From Trebonia sp963759545 (GTDB lineage Bacteria; Actinomycetota; Actinomycetes; Streptosporangiales; Streptosporangiaceae): a stretch of DNA of 64,000 nucleotides. The notes beneath the pieces were generated by a model. It worked only from the letters and a program-made list of their open reading frames with translations. It had not been told where the DNA came from and searched no databases. Below, one piece after another: positions 51,908 through 60,679 of the stretch. Location: positions 1-64,000 of the forward strand of contig CAVXAB010000031.1 in the NCBI GenBank assembly GCA_963759545.1, read 5' to 3'. How positions within the stretch are numbered: the first letter of the stretch is position 1; each line of letters opens with the position of its first letter. Position numbers and translations under genes: made by a program.

Positions 51908-53415
51908 CTCGACGCCCCCGGATGACTGGCACGGTGATGATGAGCACGGGGATGAGGGCGCCGGCCAGGAACTCGGTCAGGACGACGCTCGCGCTGGTGT
52001 CGGCGGCGGTCACGTCGATGGTCGCGATCGCCTTCCTCATCCCGCTCGCGGTCATCGTCAGGGACGTGGCGCGGGACCGGGCGTTCACGTCGGCGCAGCT
52101 GACCGGGGCGGCGATCGAGCCGGTGCTCAGCATCACCACCGACCGGGCGACGCTCGACCGGGCGATCGTCAGCACCCCGGCGGGCGCGGCGGGCCAGCTC
52201 GCCGTCTACCTCACCGCCGCGCCCGCCGCCGTGAGTGGCAAGACAGTCGGCGGCGAGCCCGCGAGCCAGGCGGGCATGTTCGTCGGCGGCCCGCAGCGCG
52301 CGAGCGCGGCCGACCTGCGCATGGCGACCACCGCGGCCCGGTCATTCATCGCCCCCGTGCCTGGCGGTTACGCCGTCCTCCAGCCGGTGGCGCTCGGCGG
52401 CGGGCGGCTGGCGGTTACCGAGGTCTACGTCCCCGCCGCCGAGGTCTCGCGCGGCGTGGCCGCCTCCTGGGCGGTGATGACGGGCGTGGCGCTCGCCCTG
52501 GTGGCCGTCTCGGTGATCGTGGCCGACCGGCTCGCGACCCGCGTCACCCGGCCGGCCCGCGAGCTCGCGGACGCCGCGGCGCTGCTCGGCGACGGCGACC
52601 TGAGCGCGCGCAGCACGGCGCACGGGCCCGCCGAGCTGGCCGCCGCGGGACACGCGTTCAACGCGATGGCGGAGCGGCTGAGCGGCCTGATCACGGCGGA
52701 GCGGGTGATGTCGGCCGACCTGCCGCACCGGCTGCGCACGCCGCTGACGGCACTGCGCATGAACGCCGCCGCGCTCGGGCCCGGGCGGGCCGCCGACGAC
52801 ACCAGGACCGCCATCGAGCGGCTGGAACAGCAGGTCGACCTGATCATCAGGGCCGCGCGCAGGCCAGGGCCAGACGAGCCCGCGGGATGCGACGCCGCCA
52901 GCGTCCTCGCCGACCGCTTTGAGTTCTGGTCCGCGCTCGCAGAAGACCAGGGTCGCCCGTGCCACCTGACCGGCGCCGACCTGCCCGTTCCCGTGCCCGT
53001 ACCGCGCTCCGACCTGGTGGCCGCCGCGGACGCGCTGATCGGCAACATCTTCAAGCACACCGCGGAGGGCACCGGGTTCGCCGTCACGCTGCACCGCGGC
53101 GAAGACATGGTCCTCGTCCTCGTGGCCGACGCGGGGCAAGGGATCGCGGACACCGGCGCCGCCCTGCGGCGGGGGAGCAGCGGCGCGGGCTCTACCGGCC
53201 TCGGGCTCGACATCGCCCGCCGCGTGGCCGAGTCCACGGGCGGCGGGCTGAAGATCGACACTTCCGCGCTCGGCGGCGCGCAGGTCCAGCTGCGGCTGCG
53301 CACGGGGTCGCAGGCGCCGGGCGGGCGCCTGGTCAGGAGACGTCGCTTATCCGGCGATGAGCCGGGACTTAAGCGCTGCTTAAAAGCCCCGGGTGCGGGC
53401 AAACGCCCTCGTTAG
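51904..53415 (+). CDS. Membrane sensor histidine kinase of the OmpR pair
   Basis: 503 residues from GTG 51904. There are two membrane segments (about residues 30-55 and 190-215) with an extracellular sensor between them, and a HAMP domain (RLATRVTRPARELADAAALL). The H-box is SADLPHRLRTPLTALRMNAA, followed by an N-box-like ADALIGNIFKHTAEG and the G-boxes DAGQGIAD and GLGLDIARRVAE. It is coupled to the response regulator. The stimulus may be cell-wall or chitin-derived material, judging by the neighbouring genes; that is an inference. Confidence 0.88.
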   Translation: MTRRPRMTGTVMMSTGMRAPARNSVRTTLALVSAAVTSMVAIAFLIPLAVIVRDVARDRAFTSAQLTGAAIEPVLSITTDRATLDRAIVSTPAGAAGQLAVYLTAAPAAVSGKTVGGEPASQAGMFVGGPQRASAADLRMATTAARSFIAPVPGGYAVLQPVALGGGRLAVTEVYVPAAEVSRGVAASWAVMTGVALALVAVSVIVADRLATRVTRPARELADAAALLGDGDLSARSTAHGPAELAAAGHAFNAMAERLSGLITAERVMSADLPHRLRTPLTALRMNAAALGPGRAADDTRTAIERLEQQVDLIIRAARRPGPDEPAGCDAASVLADRFEFWSALAEDQGRPCHLTGADLPVPVPVPRSDLVAAADALIGNIFKHTAEGTGFAVTLHRGEDMVLVLVADAGQGIADTGAALRRGSSGAGSTGLGLDIARRVAESTGGGLKIDTSALGGAQVQLRLRTGSQAPGGRLVRRRRLSGDEPGLKRCLKAPGAGKRPR

Positions 53416-53456
53416 CGTGTCGCGGGAAAGCACCGTTCCCCGTGAAAGGTCACCCG

Positions 53457-55022
53457 ATGTCACGTTCGCGCAGGCGCCGCGGCCCCCTCCGGCCGGTACC
53501 GCTCGCCGCCGCCGTCGCGGCGGTCGGCGTCGCGCCGCCGTTGCCCTCGTTGTCGCACAGAACGACCAAGGGGTGACCATCCACGACGCCGCCGACTCCG
53601 CCGTTCCCCTCGCGGCCAGCTACCAGGCGGGCACCGGCTGGGGCACGGGCTACAACGGCCAGTACACGATCACCAACCCGGGGACGGCGGCCGTCACCGG
53701 CTGGACGCTCGCCTTCACGCTGCCGGCGGGCACGGGCGTGAGCTCGCTCTGGGACGGCTCGTACACTGACGACGGCGGCCAGGTGACGGTGAAGAACGAC
53801 AGCTGGGACGCCACCATCCAGCCGGGTGGGACCGTCACCGTCGGCTTCGTTGCGAGTTCGTCCGGCGCGGCGGGCCAGCCCGCCGGCTGCACCATCAACG
53901 GGACACCGTGCCAGGGCACGACGGCGAGTCCCGCACCCGCGTCGTCCTCTCCCGGCAGTACTTCCCCCGCCGCGCCGACCGCCTCGGCCACCCCCGCGCC
54001 GGCCAACGCGACCACCAGCCCCGCACCGGGTACCTCCTCGCCAACCGCCCCGGCCAGTTCCTCGCCGAACCCGTCGGCCGGGTCACCCTCGGGCGGGCGC
54101 GGCCGGCTTCGCCCCGTACGTCGACACCAGCCTGTACCCGCCGTTCAGCCTGGTCTCCACCGCGCAGGCGACCGGCGTGAAGCAGTTCAACCTGGCGTTC
54201 GTCGTGGCCGGGGACAGTGTTTCCGGAAACACGGGGGCGAGTTGCACGCCGGAGTGGGGCGGCGTGACCGCCATCGGGTCCGACCCGGTCGCCGCGCAGA
54301 TCGGCGCGCTCCGCGCGATCGGCGGCGACGTGCGGATCTCCTTCGGCGGCCAGGCCGGCAGCGAGCTCGCCATCACCTGCACGAGCGTCTCCCAGCTGCA
54401 GGCCGCCTACCAGCAGGTCATCTCGGCGTACGACGTCAACAAGATCGACTTCGACATCGAGGGCGCGGCGGTGGACAACACCGCGGCCAACGCGCGCCGC
54501 GACCAGGCGCTCGCGGCGCTCCAGGCGCAGGACCCCGGCCTCCAGGTGTCGTTCACGCTGCCGGTGCTGCCGTCCGGCCTCACCGCCGACGGTGACGCGG
54601 TGCTGACCGGCGCGGCGCAGGCCGGCGTCAAGATCTCGGCGGTGAACGTGATGGCGATGGACTACGGCGACGGCGCCGCGCCGAACCCGAGCGGCCAGAT
54701 GGGCACGTTCGCGATCGACGCCGCGACCGCGACGGACGCCCAGGTCGCGTCCGCGCTCGGCATCAGCGCCGACGCGGCCTGGTCCAAGGTCGCGGTCACC
54801 CCGATGATCGGCGTGAACGACACGAGCGACGAGGTCTTCACGGTGGCCAACGCGCAGCAGCTGGCGGCGTTCGCCGCGAGCAAGCACCTCGCCTGGCTGT
54901 CCATGTGGTCGGCCGCCCGTGACACCGAATGCCCCGGCGGCGCGCAGAGCTTCGCGCAGCCGACCTGCAGCAGCATCGTCCAGGCGCCAGATCAGTTCAT
55001 GGAGACGCTCGGCGCTTACTAG
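53457..55022 (+). pseudogene. Secreted chitinase (CBM2-linker-GH18) with two frameshifts
   Basis: ATG 53457, after gaaaggt, starts a signal peptide (Arg-rich, then AAAVAAVGVA). One base is missing near 53535. The next frame holds the mature start and a CBM2-type module (GYNGQYTITNPGTAAVTGW), followed by a Pro/Thr/Ser linker. A second break near 54090-54100 leads into the GH18 domain: FAPYVDTSLYPPFSL, then the catalytic DFDIE-type motif NKIDFDIEGAAV, and the end APDQFMETLGAY. GH18 enzymes of this class are exochitinases. Each break is repaired by one base, so the gene may be intact in the organism. The adjacent two-component system is its likely regulator. Confidence 0.85.
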
Positions 55023-55052
55023 CCACGGGGAGAACGGGGAGAACGGGGGAAG

Positions 55053-55090
55053 CCCCGGCTTCCCAGGGCCGCAGACCTGGGAAGCCGGGG
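55053..55090 (+). terminator. 15-bp perfect hairpin after the chitinase
   Basis: ccccggcttcccagg (55053-55067) pairs exactly with 55076-55090 across 8 nt, 31 bp after the chitinase stop. It is preceded by ggggagaac repeats. Confidence 0.7.
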
Positions 55091-55224
55091 CACTATCCGC
55101 CCCTTGATCATCCCCTTGCCCCGTAGCCGGACATTTCGCCCGCCGACGTGACTTACGGCAACGGAAGTGGGTGGTGACCGGCGCGCAACCAGGACAAACC
55201 GGGCAGCCCTGGGTGCGTGACAGG

Positions 55225-55272
55225 GATAGCGGATCGTTGGCCACGCCATAGCGTGGCCAACGATCCGCTATC
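55225..55272. terminator. 22-bp perfect hairpin with 4-nt loop
   Basis: Positions 55225-55246 (beginning gatagcggatcg) are perfectly inverted at 55251-55272 with loop cata. It lies between the convergent chitinase and sigma-fusion genes. Confidence 0.7.
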
Positions 55273-55502
55273 TTCGTGAGGGCCATTGGGCTCTTCGCAA
55301 ACCCCGCCAGCGCCCACCGGCAGGACGCCAAGTGGGCACTAAGACGCGCCGCCTAGCCCACGCTCAGCGTGTACACGCCCTGGCCGAACCACCAGGAGGA
55401 GCCCCCGGTGTCGGTAAAGCCCGTTCTCGGAACAGTTGTCGTACTCACCTGGCATCTCTCATCGACGTCGGTACTTCTTTGCCTGGCCGTTTGCCTGTCC
55501 GC

Positions 55503-57065
55503 CTACTCGGCGCGGGCCAGTTCCGCGTTGCGCATCTCGATCCGGCCGGGACCGGCGAGGAAGACGCCGAATATGACGCTATTGGAATCCTCGAGGACCC
55601 GCGCCGTGACCTGGTGGCTGGTCCAGTCGCCGTCGCCCGAGATCATGACCAGGTTGTTGTCTGGGTCGTTGACGGCGGCGCGCTCGGTGACGGGCAACCG
55701 AGTGTCATTCCCGCTGACCACCCGCAGGAACAGCCCGACGCGGTCAGGAGCGGTGCCCCGGGTGCGGAACTCGCCGCGGAAGCTGACCGCGTCGCCGCGG
55801 TAGTCATCGGCGAACATTTCCTGGCCGAGGAAGGCGAATCCGGCGGGCCGCGGCACGCTCGCCGACAGCACCGCGATGCCGTCGTCCGCGCCGCTGGAGT
55901 AGTCCTGCCAGTGCGAGTCGCTGGCGTGCTGGGTGAAGCTGCCGCCGAGCAGCCAGCCGTCCAGGCCGTCAGCGAACGCCAGGTTGCGCGGCTCGTAACG
56001 TTGCCTGCGGCCAACGCTGAGGACGGCCAGCGCCGCCGCGGGCTCGGGGAGCGGGACTGGCCCGTTGTCTGGCAGCGGAACCGCCAGCCGGTCCAGCACC
56101 GGATCGGCTACCCGGACCGGCGCGCCCGTCGCGATCGCGACGGCCAGGCCCTCGGCGACCCGCGCGGTGACGTGCTTGGTTCCGGCCGCAGTGGCGAGAC
56201 CGATCCGGGCGGCGGCCACCTCGGGGCCGATCTCGTCGATGTCTACTCCGGTGACGCTGGCGCCGGCGGCGTGCAGTAGCCGGGCGGTGAGCTGGTCCAC
56301 GGTAAGCGCCGCCGCGGTCCCGGCGTGTTCGCCGCCCGCGGCCGGCGGCTCGAGGCGCCGGGGGTTGATCCCCTGCACCCAGAGCGGCAGTGCCCGGCGC
56401 CCGGCGTCGTCGGCCAGGATGGCGACATGGCTAGGGAAACCGATGGGCTGGGGACCCGGCGGGATGCGGCGTTCGATACGAGCGATGCGGACGGTGATCA
56501 TGGGTGTCCTCCTGGAGGCGGCGGGAACAAGGTCGGGGCGGTGCTCGGTGAGGTAGGCGCGCAGCCTGAGCCGGGCCTTGTGCAGGCTGGCCCTGGCCGC
56601 GCCGGCTTGCTCGGCGATCTGGCCGGCTGGCAGGTCGGCGTAGTAGTGCAGGGCGACGGCGCGCCGCTGCCCGGCGGGCAGGCCGGCCACGGCCGTGCGC
56701 ACCGCGTCGGCCCGGTCCAGGTCCTCGGCCGAGGGCAGGCCGTCGGCCGCGGCCGGGTGCAGCGGTTCTGGCCAGTCGGGCAGCAGCGTGACCGGGGGAC
56801 GCCGCTGCAGGCCACGGCAGACGTTCGCCGTGATGCTGCCAAGCCAGCCCGCGAACCGGTCCGGGTCGCGCAGCCGGTCGAGCCCGATGTACGCCCGCAG
56901 GAATGCTTCCTGCACGACGTCGTCGACGTCGCTGGGATTGCCGCACAGGCTGCGCGCGCGGGCGCGCGCCATCGGCTGGTACCGCTCGACGAGCAGGCGG
57001 AAGGCTACCGGATCGCCGTCACGGGCCAGCCGGACCAGGTCACCGTCACGGATCTCCGCATTCAT
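55503..57065 (-). CDS. ECF sigma factor fused in frame to BFN-like/beta-sandwich protein
   Basis: 520 residues from ATG 57065. Residues about 10-85 are sigma region 2 (SDVDDVVQEAFLRAY), and about 120-172 are region 4 (GLPAGQRRAVALHYYADLPA, GQIAEQAGAARASLHK). At residue 189 a new module starts, MITVRIARIERRIPPG. It resembles the bifunctional-nuclease domain (DUF151): ALPLWVQG, LTARLLHAAGASVTGVDIDE, GAPVRVADPVLDRLA. It ends in a beta-sandwich region (NLAFADGLDGWLLGGSF). That internal ATG (56501) has aggagg 7 bp upstream and would give 332 residues, like the paralogue at 57077. The gene may thus make two products, or sigma lost its stop. Confidence 0.8.
   Translation of the reverse strand: MNAEIRDGDLVRLARDGDPVAFRLLVERYQPMARARARSLCGNPSDVDDVVQEAFLRAYIGLDRLRDPDRFAGWLGSITANVCRGLQRRPPVTLLPDWPEPLHPAAADGLPSAEDLDRADAVRTAVAGLPAGQRRAVALHYYADLPAGQIAEQAGAARASLHKARLRLRAYLTEHRPDLVPAASRRTPMITVRIARIERRIPPGPQPIGFPSHVAILADDAGRRALPLWVQGINPRRLEPPAAGGEHAGTAAALTVDQLTARLLHAAGASVTGVDIDEIGPEVAAARIGLATAAGTKHVTARVAEGLAVAIATGAPVRVADPVLDRLAVPLPDNGPVPLPEPAAALAVLSVGRRQRYEPRNLAFADGLDGWLLGGSFTQHASDSHWQDYSSGADDGIAVLSASVPRPAGFAFLGQEMFADDYRGDAVSFRGEFRTRGTAPDRVGLFLRVVSGNDTRLPVTERAAVNDPDNNLVMISGDGDWTSHQVTARVLEDSNSVIFGVFLAGPGRIEMRNAELARAE
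56499..56514 (-). promoter_or_regulatory. Internal ribosome binding site and start for the BFN-like module
   Basis: On the minus strand aggagg (about 56509-56514) stands 7 bp before the in-frame ATG 56501-56499. The spacing is ideal. The paralogous gene has a similar ggaggg before its own ATG 58141, so this internal start is likely used. Confidence 0.65.
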
Positions 57066-57076
57066 GGCTCAGCCAC

Positions 57077-58141
57077 TCAAGCGTTCGCGGCCGGCTCGGC
57101 GATGCGCAGTTCCGGGTTCCGCAAGGCGATGCTGCCGGTGCCGGTGAGAATGATGCCGAACCGGATGATGTCCGCGTCTTCTGGGATCAGCGCGGTGACC
57201 TCATACCTGGGCCAGTCGCGGCGGCCGCCGGCCAGCGTGATGCCGTGGTCTTCGCGGGGCTGCCCGTTGCGCCACCAGTGCCGGAGAATCTCCAGGCGGA
57301 GCCCGGCCTGTTCGGTAAGGGGCTCGGTATCGATCTCGCCGCTGAAGGTGACCGTGGCGCCGCGGTAGTCGTCGGCGAAGATCGACTGGACCAGCGAGGC
57401 AGACCCGGCGGGCCGCGGCACGGCCGAGGACAGGACCGCGGACCGGCCGTCGGCCGCGGCCGAGTAGTCCTGCGGGCGGGACGGGTCCGCCTCGCGGCGG
57501 GAACCGCACTCGAGGTCCCATCGGTCAAGGCCGTCGGCGAAGTCCAGGTTGCGGGGCGCGAAGCGGGGCCGCTTGCCGGGAAGGACGCCCACCGCCCAGC
57601 CGGCCAGCCCGCGGCCGGGCGGCACCTGGGCGAGCGGCGGCACGTGGCCGAGCAGCGGGCCGAGCAGGTCGTCGCCGGGGATCGGCACGGCCACGCGGTC
57701 CATCACCTCGTCGGCCAGCCGCAGCGGGGCGCCCGCGGCGGCCGCCATCGCCAGGCCAAGGCTCAGGACCGCGGTGACCTCCCGGCTGCCCGCGTGCCCG
57801 CTGAGCCCGATCCGCGCCACGGCGCCTTGCGGGCTCAGCTCATCGGTGTCCGCCGCGGTCACGTCGATGTCCACCCCGGTCACGCTGGCGCCGGCCGCGT
57901 GCAGCAGCCGGGCGGTGAGCTCCTCAGGGGCGTCGGCGGTGAGGATCTCCTCGTCCGGCCGGGCGGCGGCTTCAATAAGCTCCGCCAGGTCGTCGGTGCC
58001 TGGCTCTCCGCGCAGCCAGACCGGCACCGCCCGGCGGCCCGCGTCGTCGGCCAGCACGACCAGCCAGCCCAGGGTCTGAAATCCGCCGTGCTCCAGCTTC
58101 CCTGGCCGGGGCTCGGCATGCGCGATACGGACGATGGTCAT
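57077..58141 (-). CDS. BFN-like/beta-sandwich protein, sigma-less paralogue
   Basis: 354 residues from ATG 58141 with ggaggg upstream. It starts MTIVRIAHAEPRPG and matches the second module of the neighbouring sigma fusion throughout: VVLADDAGRRAVPVWLRGEP, LTARLLHAAGASVTGVDIDV, GAPLRLADEVMDRVAVPIP, and a C-terminal FADGLDRWDLECGSRREADP with a late FGIILTGTGSIALRNPEL. The domain order is BFN-like, then beta-sandwich. It lacks the sigma part and lies 11 bp upstream of the sigma ORF on the same strand, so they form an operon. Function is unknown; an anti-sigma, cofactor or ligand-sensing role is only a guess. Confidence 0.72.
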   Translation of the reverse strand: MTIVRIAHAEPRPGKLEHGGFQTLGWLVVLADDAGRRAVPVWLRGEPGTDDLAELIEAAARPDEEILTADAPEELTARLLHAAGASVTGVDIDVTAADTDELSPQGAVARIGLSGHAGSREVTAVLSLGLAMAAAAGAPLRLADEVMDRVAVPIPGDDLLGPLLGHVPPLAQVPPGRGLAGWAVGVLPGKRPRFAPRNLDFADGLDRWDLECGSRREADPSRPQDYSAAADGRSAVLSSAVPRPAGSASLVQSIFADDYRGATVTFSGEIDTEPLTEQAGLRLEILRHWWRNGQPREDHGITLAGGRRDWPRYEVTALIPEDADIIRFGIILTGTGSIALRNPELRIAEPAANA

Positions 58142-58240
58142 GAGCGTCCCTCCGAAATGACGGCAACGGGAACCTCGGGGGTCTCCACACTTCCTAGTGT
58201 CCGGCGGCCATCGCGGTGTTACCCGGGCGCGGGCAAGCAT

Positions 58241-59686
58241 TTATGCCTGGACTGCGTACAGCCCGTCGTCGGAGGAGCCGATGAAGACGAGCCCGTTGGC
58301 GACCACCGGGGTGCCGAGGAGCCCGGAGTTGTTCGGCGCGCTGAAGGCCCATACCGGATCGCCCGAGTTGGCGTCGAGCGCCTGCAGGGCGAGGGTGGTG
58401 GTGTAGTAGACCCGGCCGCCCGCCACCGCCTGGCCGTATATCCCGGTGGAGGTGGCCGTCTTGGCCCACAGCTGCTTCTTGTTCGCGGCGCTGATCGCGT
58501 GCACGGTGCCGTTGTTATCCCTGACGTAGACCACGCCGTTGGCGACAACGACGTTGGACTCCATGCCGCTGCCCGGATGATAGGTCCACTGGACCTGCCC
58601 GTTCGTGGCATCGATCTTGTACAGCGCGCCAGACAAGGCGCCCACGTAGATGCTGCCGCTGTCGATCGTCAGGCCGGTTCCCGGCAGGTCGTCGTTTGAG
58701 AGCAGTTGCTTGTGCCAGATCTCGGTGCCGGTGGCGGAGTGAAAGGCGTAGAGCATGCCGAACGCGTCGATCGCGTAGAGGATGCCGCCCGCCACGCTCA
58801 GCGCCATGACGTACGGCTCTTGCGTGGCGAAGCGCACGCCCTTCGTGCCCGTGGCGGCGTCGTAGGCCTGCGGCGACGTGGTTTCTGTGCCGAGGATGAC
58901 GTTGCCGCCGTCGACCGCCCAGGTCCGCTTGTAGGTCGCGGGCACGCTGCTATCCACGTCCCACGCGCGCGTGCCGTCGGTCACGTGCAGGGCGTAGAAG
59001 TGGCCCGCGCTTGTCGACAGGCAGACCACGTTGCCGACGACCTCGGGAGCGGCGGTGACCGCTCCCGCGGGGAACGTCCAGGCCTGCCGTCTGGTCGCGA
59101 TGTTAACCGCGTAGACGTTGTTGTCGGTGCTCGCGACGCACACCAGGCCGCCCCCGGTACCGGCGTTGCCCTCGATGGCGTTGCCCGTCGGAAACTTCCA
59201 CGCCGCCGTCCTGCGCGTCCCCGTGCCGTAGTACTGCTGCAGCGACCCCCCGGTAGGCAGCCCCTGTCCCGTCGGCAGCGAGCCGTCCGCGGTCCCCGTC
59301 GAGGGCGTGCCGCCCGCCGACCGTGAGCTGAGCGCCCAGCCGACCGTGCCGCCGATGACCGCGAGGCTCCCCGCGCCTGCCCCGATGAGCAGGCCCCGGC
59401 GGCTGATGCCGCGGCGCGTGCCCGGCCACACGGGAACCGCGAGCCCGCCCGGGGCGATTCCGGTGCCCGGGCTCGCCCTGGACGCCCGGGCCGCCTGGTC
59501 CGCCCGGGCCGCCCGGTACGCCTGGGCCGCCACCGGCGACGGGACCGATGCCACGTGCCGGAGCGGGGTCGGTGACGGGAGAGGCCGCGGAGCGTGGCCA
59601 GGTTGATGCGGGCGCCGAGGGACGAGAGGAACCCGTGGCCATGCCGTTTGCGCCCCAGGGGCCCTCGACATGCGTGCCGGGAGCAA
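58241..59686 (-). CDS. PQQ-type beta-propeller sensor half of a Ser/Thr kinase (frameshifted)
   Basis: This frame carries the extracytoplasmic part of a kinase-PQQ protein. A membrane segment after an RR pair (SRRGLLIGAGAGSLAVIGGT) leads to seven-odd repeats of PQQ type, such as NNVYAVNIATRRQAWTFPAG, AGHFYALHVTDGTRAWDVD and GALYKIDATNGQVQWTYHP, ending SSDDGLYAVQA. The kinase half is in another frame just upstream (59103-60599) with no stop between, so a one-base indel in the Gly/Pro-rich linker (roughly 59430-59680) separates them. Alone it lacks a clear start codon with ribosome binding site. Confidence 0.8.
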   Translation of the reverse strand: MLPARMSRAPGAQTAWPRVPLVPRRPHQPGHAPRPLPSPTPLRHVASVPSPVAAQAYRAARADQAARASRASPGTGIAPGGLAVPVWPGTRRGISRRGLLIGAGAGSLAVIGGTVGWALSSRSAGGTPSTGTADGSLPTGQGLPTGGSLQQYYGTGTRRTAAWKFPTGNAIEGNAGTGGGLVCVASTDNNVYAVNIATRRQAWTFPAGAVTAAPEVVGNVVCLSTSAGHFYALHVTDGTRAWDVDSSVPATYKRTWAVDGGNVILGTETTSPQAYDAATGTKGVRFATQEPYVMALSVAGGILYAIDAFGMLYAFHSATGTEIWHKQLLSNDDLPGTGLTIDSGSIYVGALSGALYKIDATNGQVQWTYHPGSGMESNVVVANGVVYVRDNNGTVHAISAANKKQLWAKTATSTGIYGQAVAGGRVYYTTTLALQALDANSGDPVWAFSAPNNSGLLGTPVVANGLVFIGSSDDGLYAVQA

Positions 59687-60599
59687 CCTGGAGAGCCTCG
59701 ATCTGCGCGCTCAGCGCGGCCTGCTGCGCCTGGATGACCTTGGCCACGTCGTGCGGCCAGAAGGCGGCGGGCGACAGCCCGAGCCGCTCCGCGGTCGCCG
59801 TGCTGTGCGCCGCGACCCGGGCCAGGTCCGGCCGCTGCCGCGGGTCCTTGGCCAGGCACGCCTCGACGAGCCCGCGGATGTCAGCGGGAACCGCCCCGAG
59901 GTCGGGTTCCCCGTGCACGATGCGGAACATCACCGCGGCCGACGGCGTACCCGGGGCCACTCGGAACGGGTCGGCTCCGGTCGCGGCGAAGGCAAGGACG
60001 GAGCCGAGCGAGAAGACGTCGCTCGCGGGCCCGGTCTCGAGCGCCTGCACCTGCTCAGGGGACATGTAGTTCAGGGTCCCGATGATGGCCCCGGTGGCCG
60101 TCAGCCTGGTATCGGTGACCGCCCGGGAGATGCCGAAGTCGATGACGCGGGGTCCGTCGAGCGCCAGCAGCACGTTGGCCGGCTTGAGGTCGCGGTGGAC
60201 GAGCCCGGCCCCATGGATGGCGCGCAGCGCCTCGGCCAGCCCGGCGGCAAGCCGCCACACCGCGGGCAGCGGGAGCGGACCGTGCCTGGTGACGATGTCG
60301 TCTAGGGACGGCCCTGGAACAAACGCGGTCGCCAGCCACGGCGGGTTGTCGTCGACCCCTGCCGCCACGACGGGCGCGGTGTACCAGCCGCTGACCTTCT
60401 GCGCTGCCTCCACCTCGTTGCGGAACCGCCGAACGAAGTCCGCGTCCCTGCACAGTTCCGCATGGATGACCTTTACCGCCACGGTCCTGCCCGCCAGCGA
60501 AGACGCCAGGAAGACCTGTCCCATGCCGCCAGAACCGAGCCGCGCGAGCAACCGGAACTCCCCGACGGCCCGCAGGTCCGTCGCACTCAACGAGTCCAT
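59103..60599 (-). CDS. Ser/Thr protein kinase half of the same kinase-PQQ gene
   Basis: Residues 1-280 are a full Hanks-type kinase: LARLGSGGMGQVFLA, VAVKVIH (Lys), GLVHRDLKPANVLLA (catalytic loop), VIDFGISRAV (DFG) and GTLNYMSPEQ. The following Pro/Gly-rich stretch (about residues 330-400) is the juxtamembrane linker. From there this frame becomes an Arg/Gly-rich shadow while the real sequence continues in the frame of 58241-59686. Such membrane kinases sense outside ligands with the propeller and phosphorylate regulators. ATG 60599 is a good start. Confidence 0.85.
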   Translation of the reverse strand: MDSLSATDLRAVGEFRLLARLGSGGMGQVFLASSLAGRTVAVKVIHAELCRDADFVRRFRNEVEAAQKVSGWYTAPVVAAGVDDNPPWLATAFVPGPSLDDIVTRHGPLPLPAVWRLAAGLAEALRAIHGAGLVHRDLKPANVLLALDGPRVIDFGISRAVTDTRLTATGAIIGTLNYMSPEQVQALETGPASDVFSLGSVLAFAATGADPFRVAPGTPSAAVMFRIVHGEPDLGAVPADIRGLVEACLAKDPRQRPDLARVAAHSTATAERLGLSPAAFWPHDVAKVIQAQQAALSAQIEALQVAPGTHVEGPWGANGMATGSSRPSAPASTWPRSAASPVTDPAPARGIGPVAGGGPGVPGGPGGPGGPGVQGEPGHRNRPGRARGSRVAGHAPRHQPPGPAHRGRRGEPRGHRRHGRLGAQLTVGGRHALDGDRGRLAADGTGAAYRGVAAAVLRHGDAQDGGVEVSDGQRHRGQRRYRGRPGVRREHRQQRLRG

Positions 60600-60679
60600 C
60601 CCTGATCAGCTCCCGTAGCGGTCCGCCGGCACGATCAGAGATTATTGCGACGATGAGCCAGAGTTTCGGAAATACGGTT

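Larger units (their letters stand above)
55023..55502. other. Intergenic region with two terminators
   Basis: 480 bp between the chitinase and the sigma fusion. It contains two perfect hairpins (55053-55090 and 55225-55272). The rest, including a frame from 55369, shows no recognisable gene. Confidence 0.6.
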
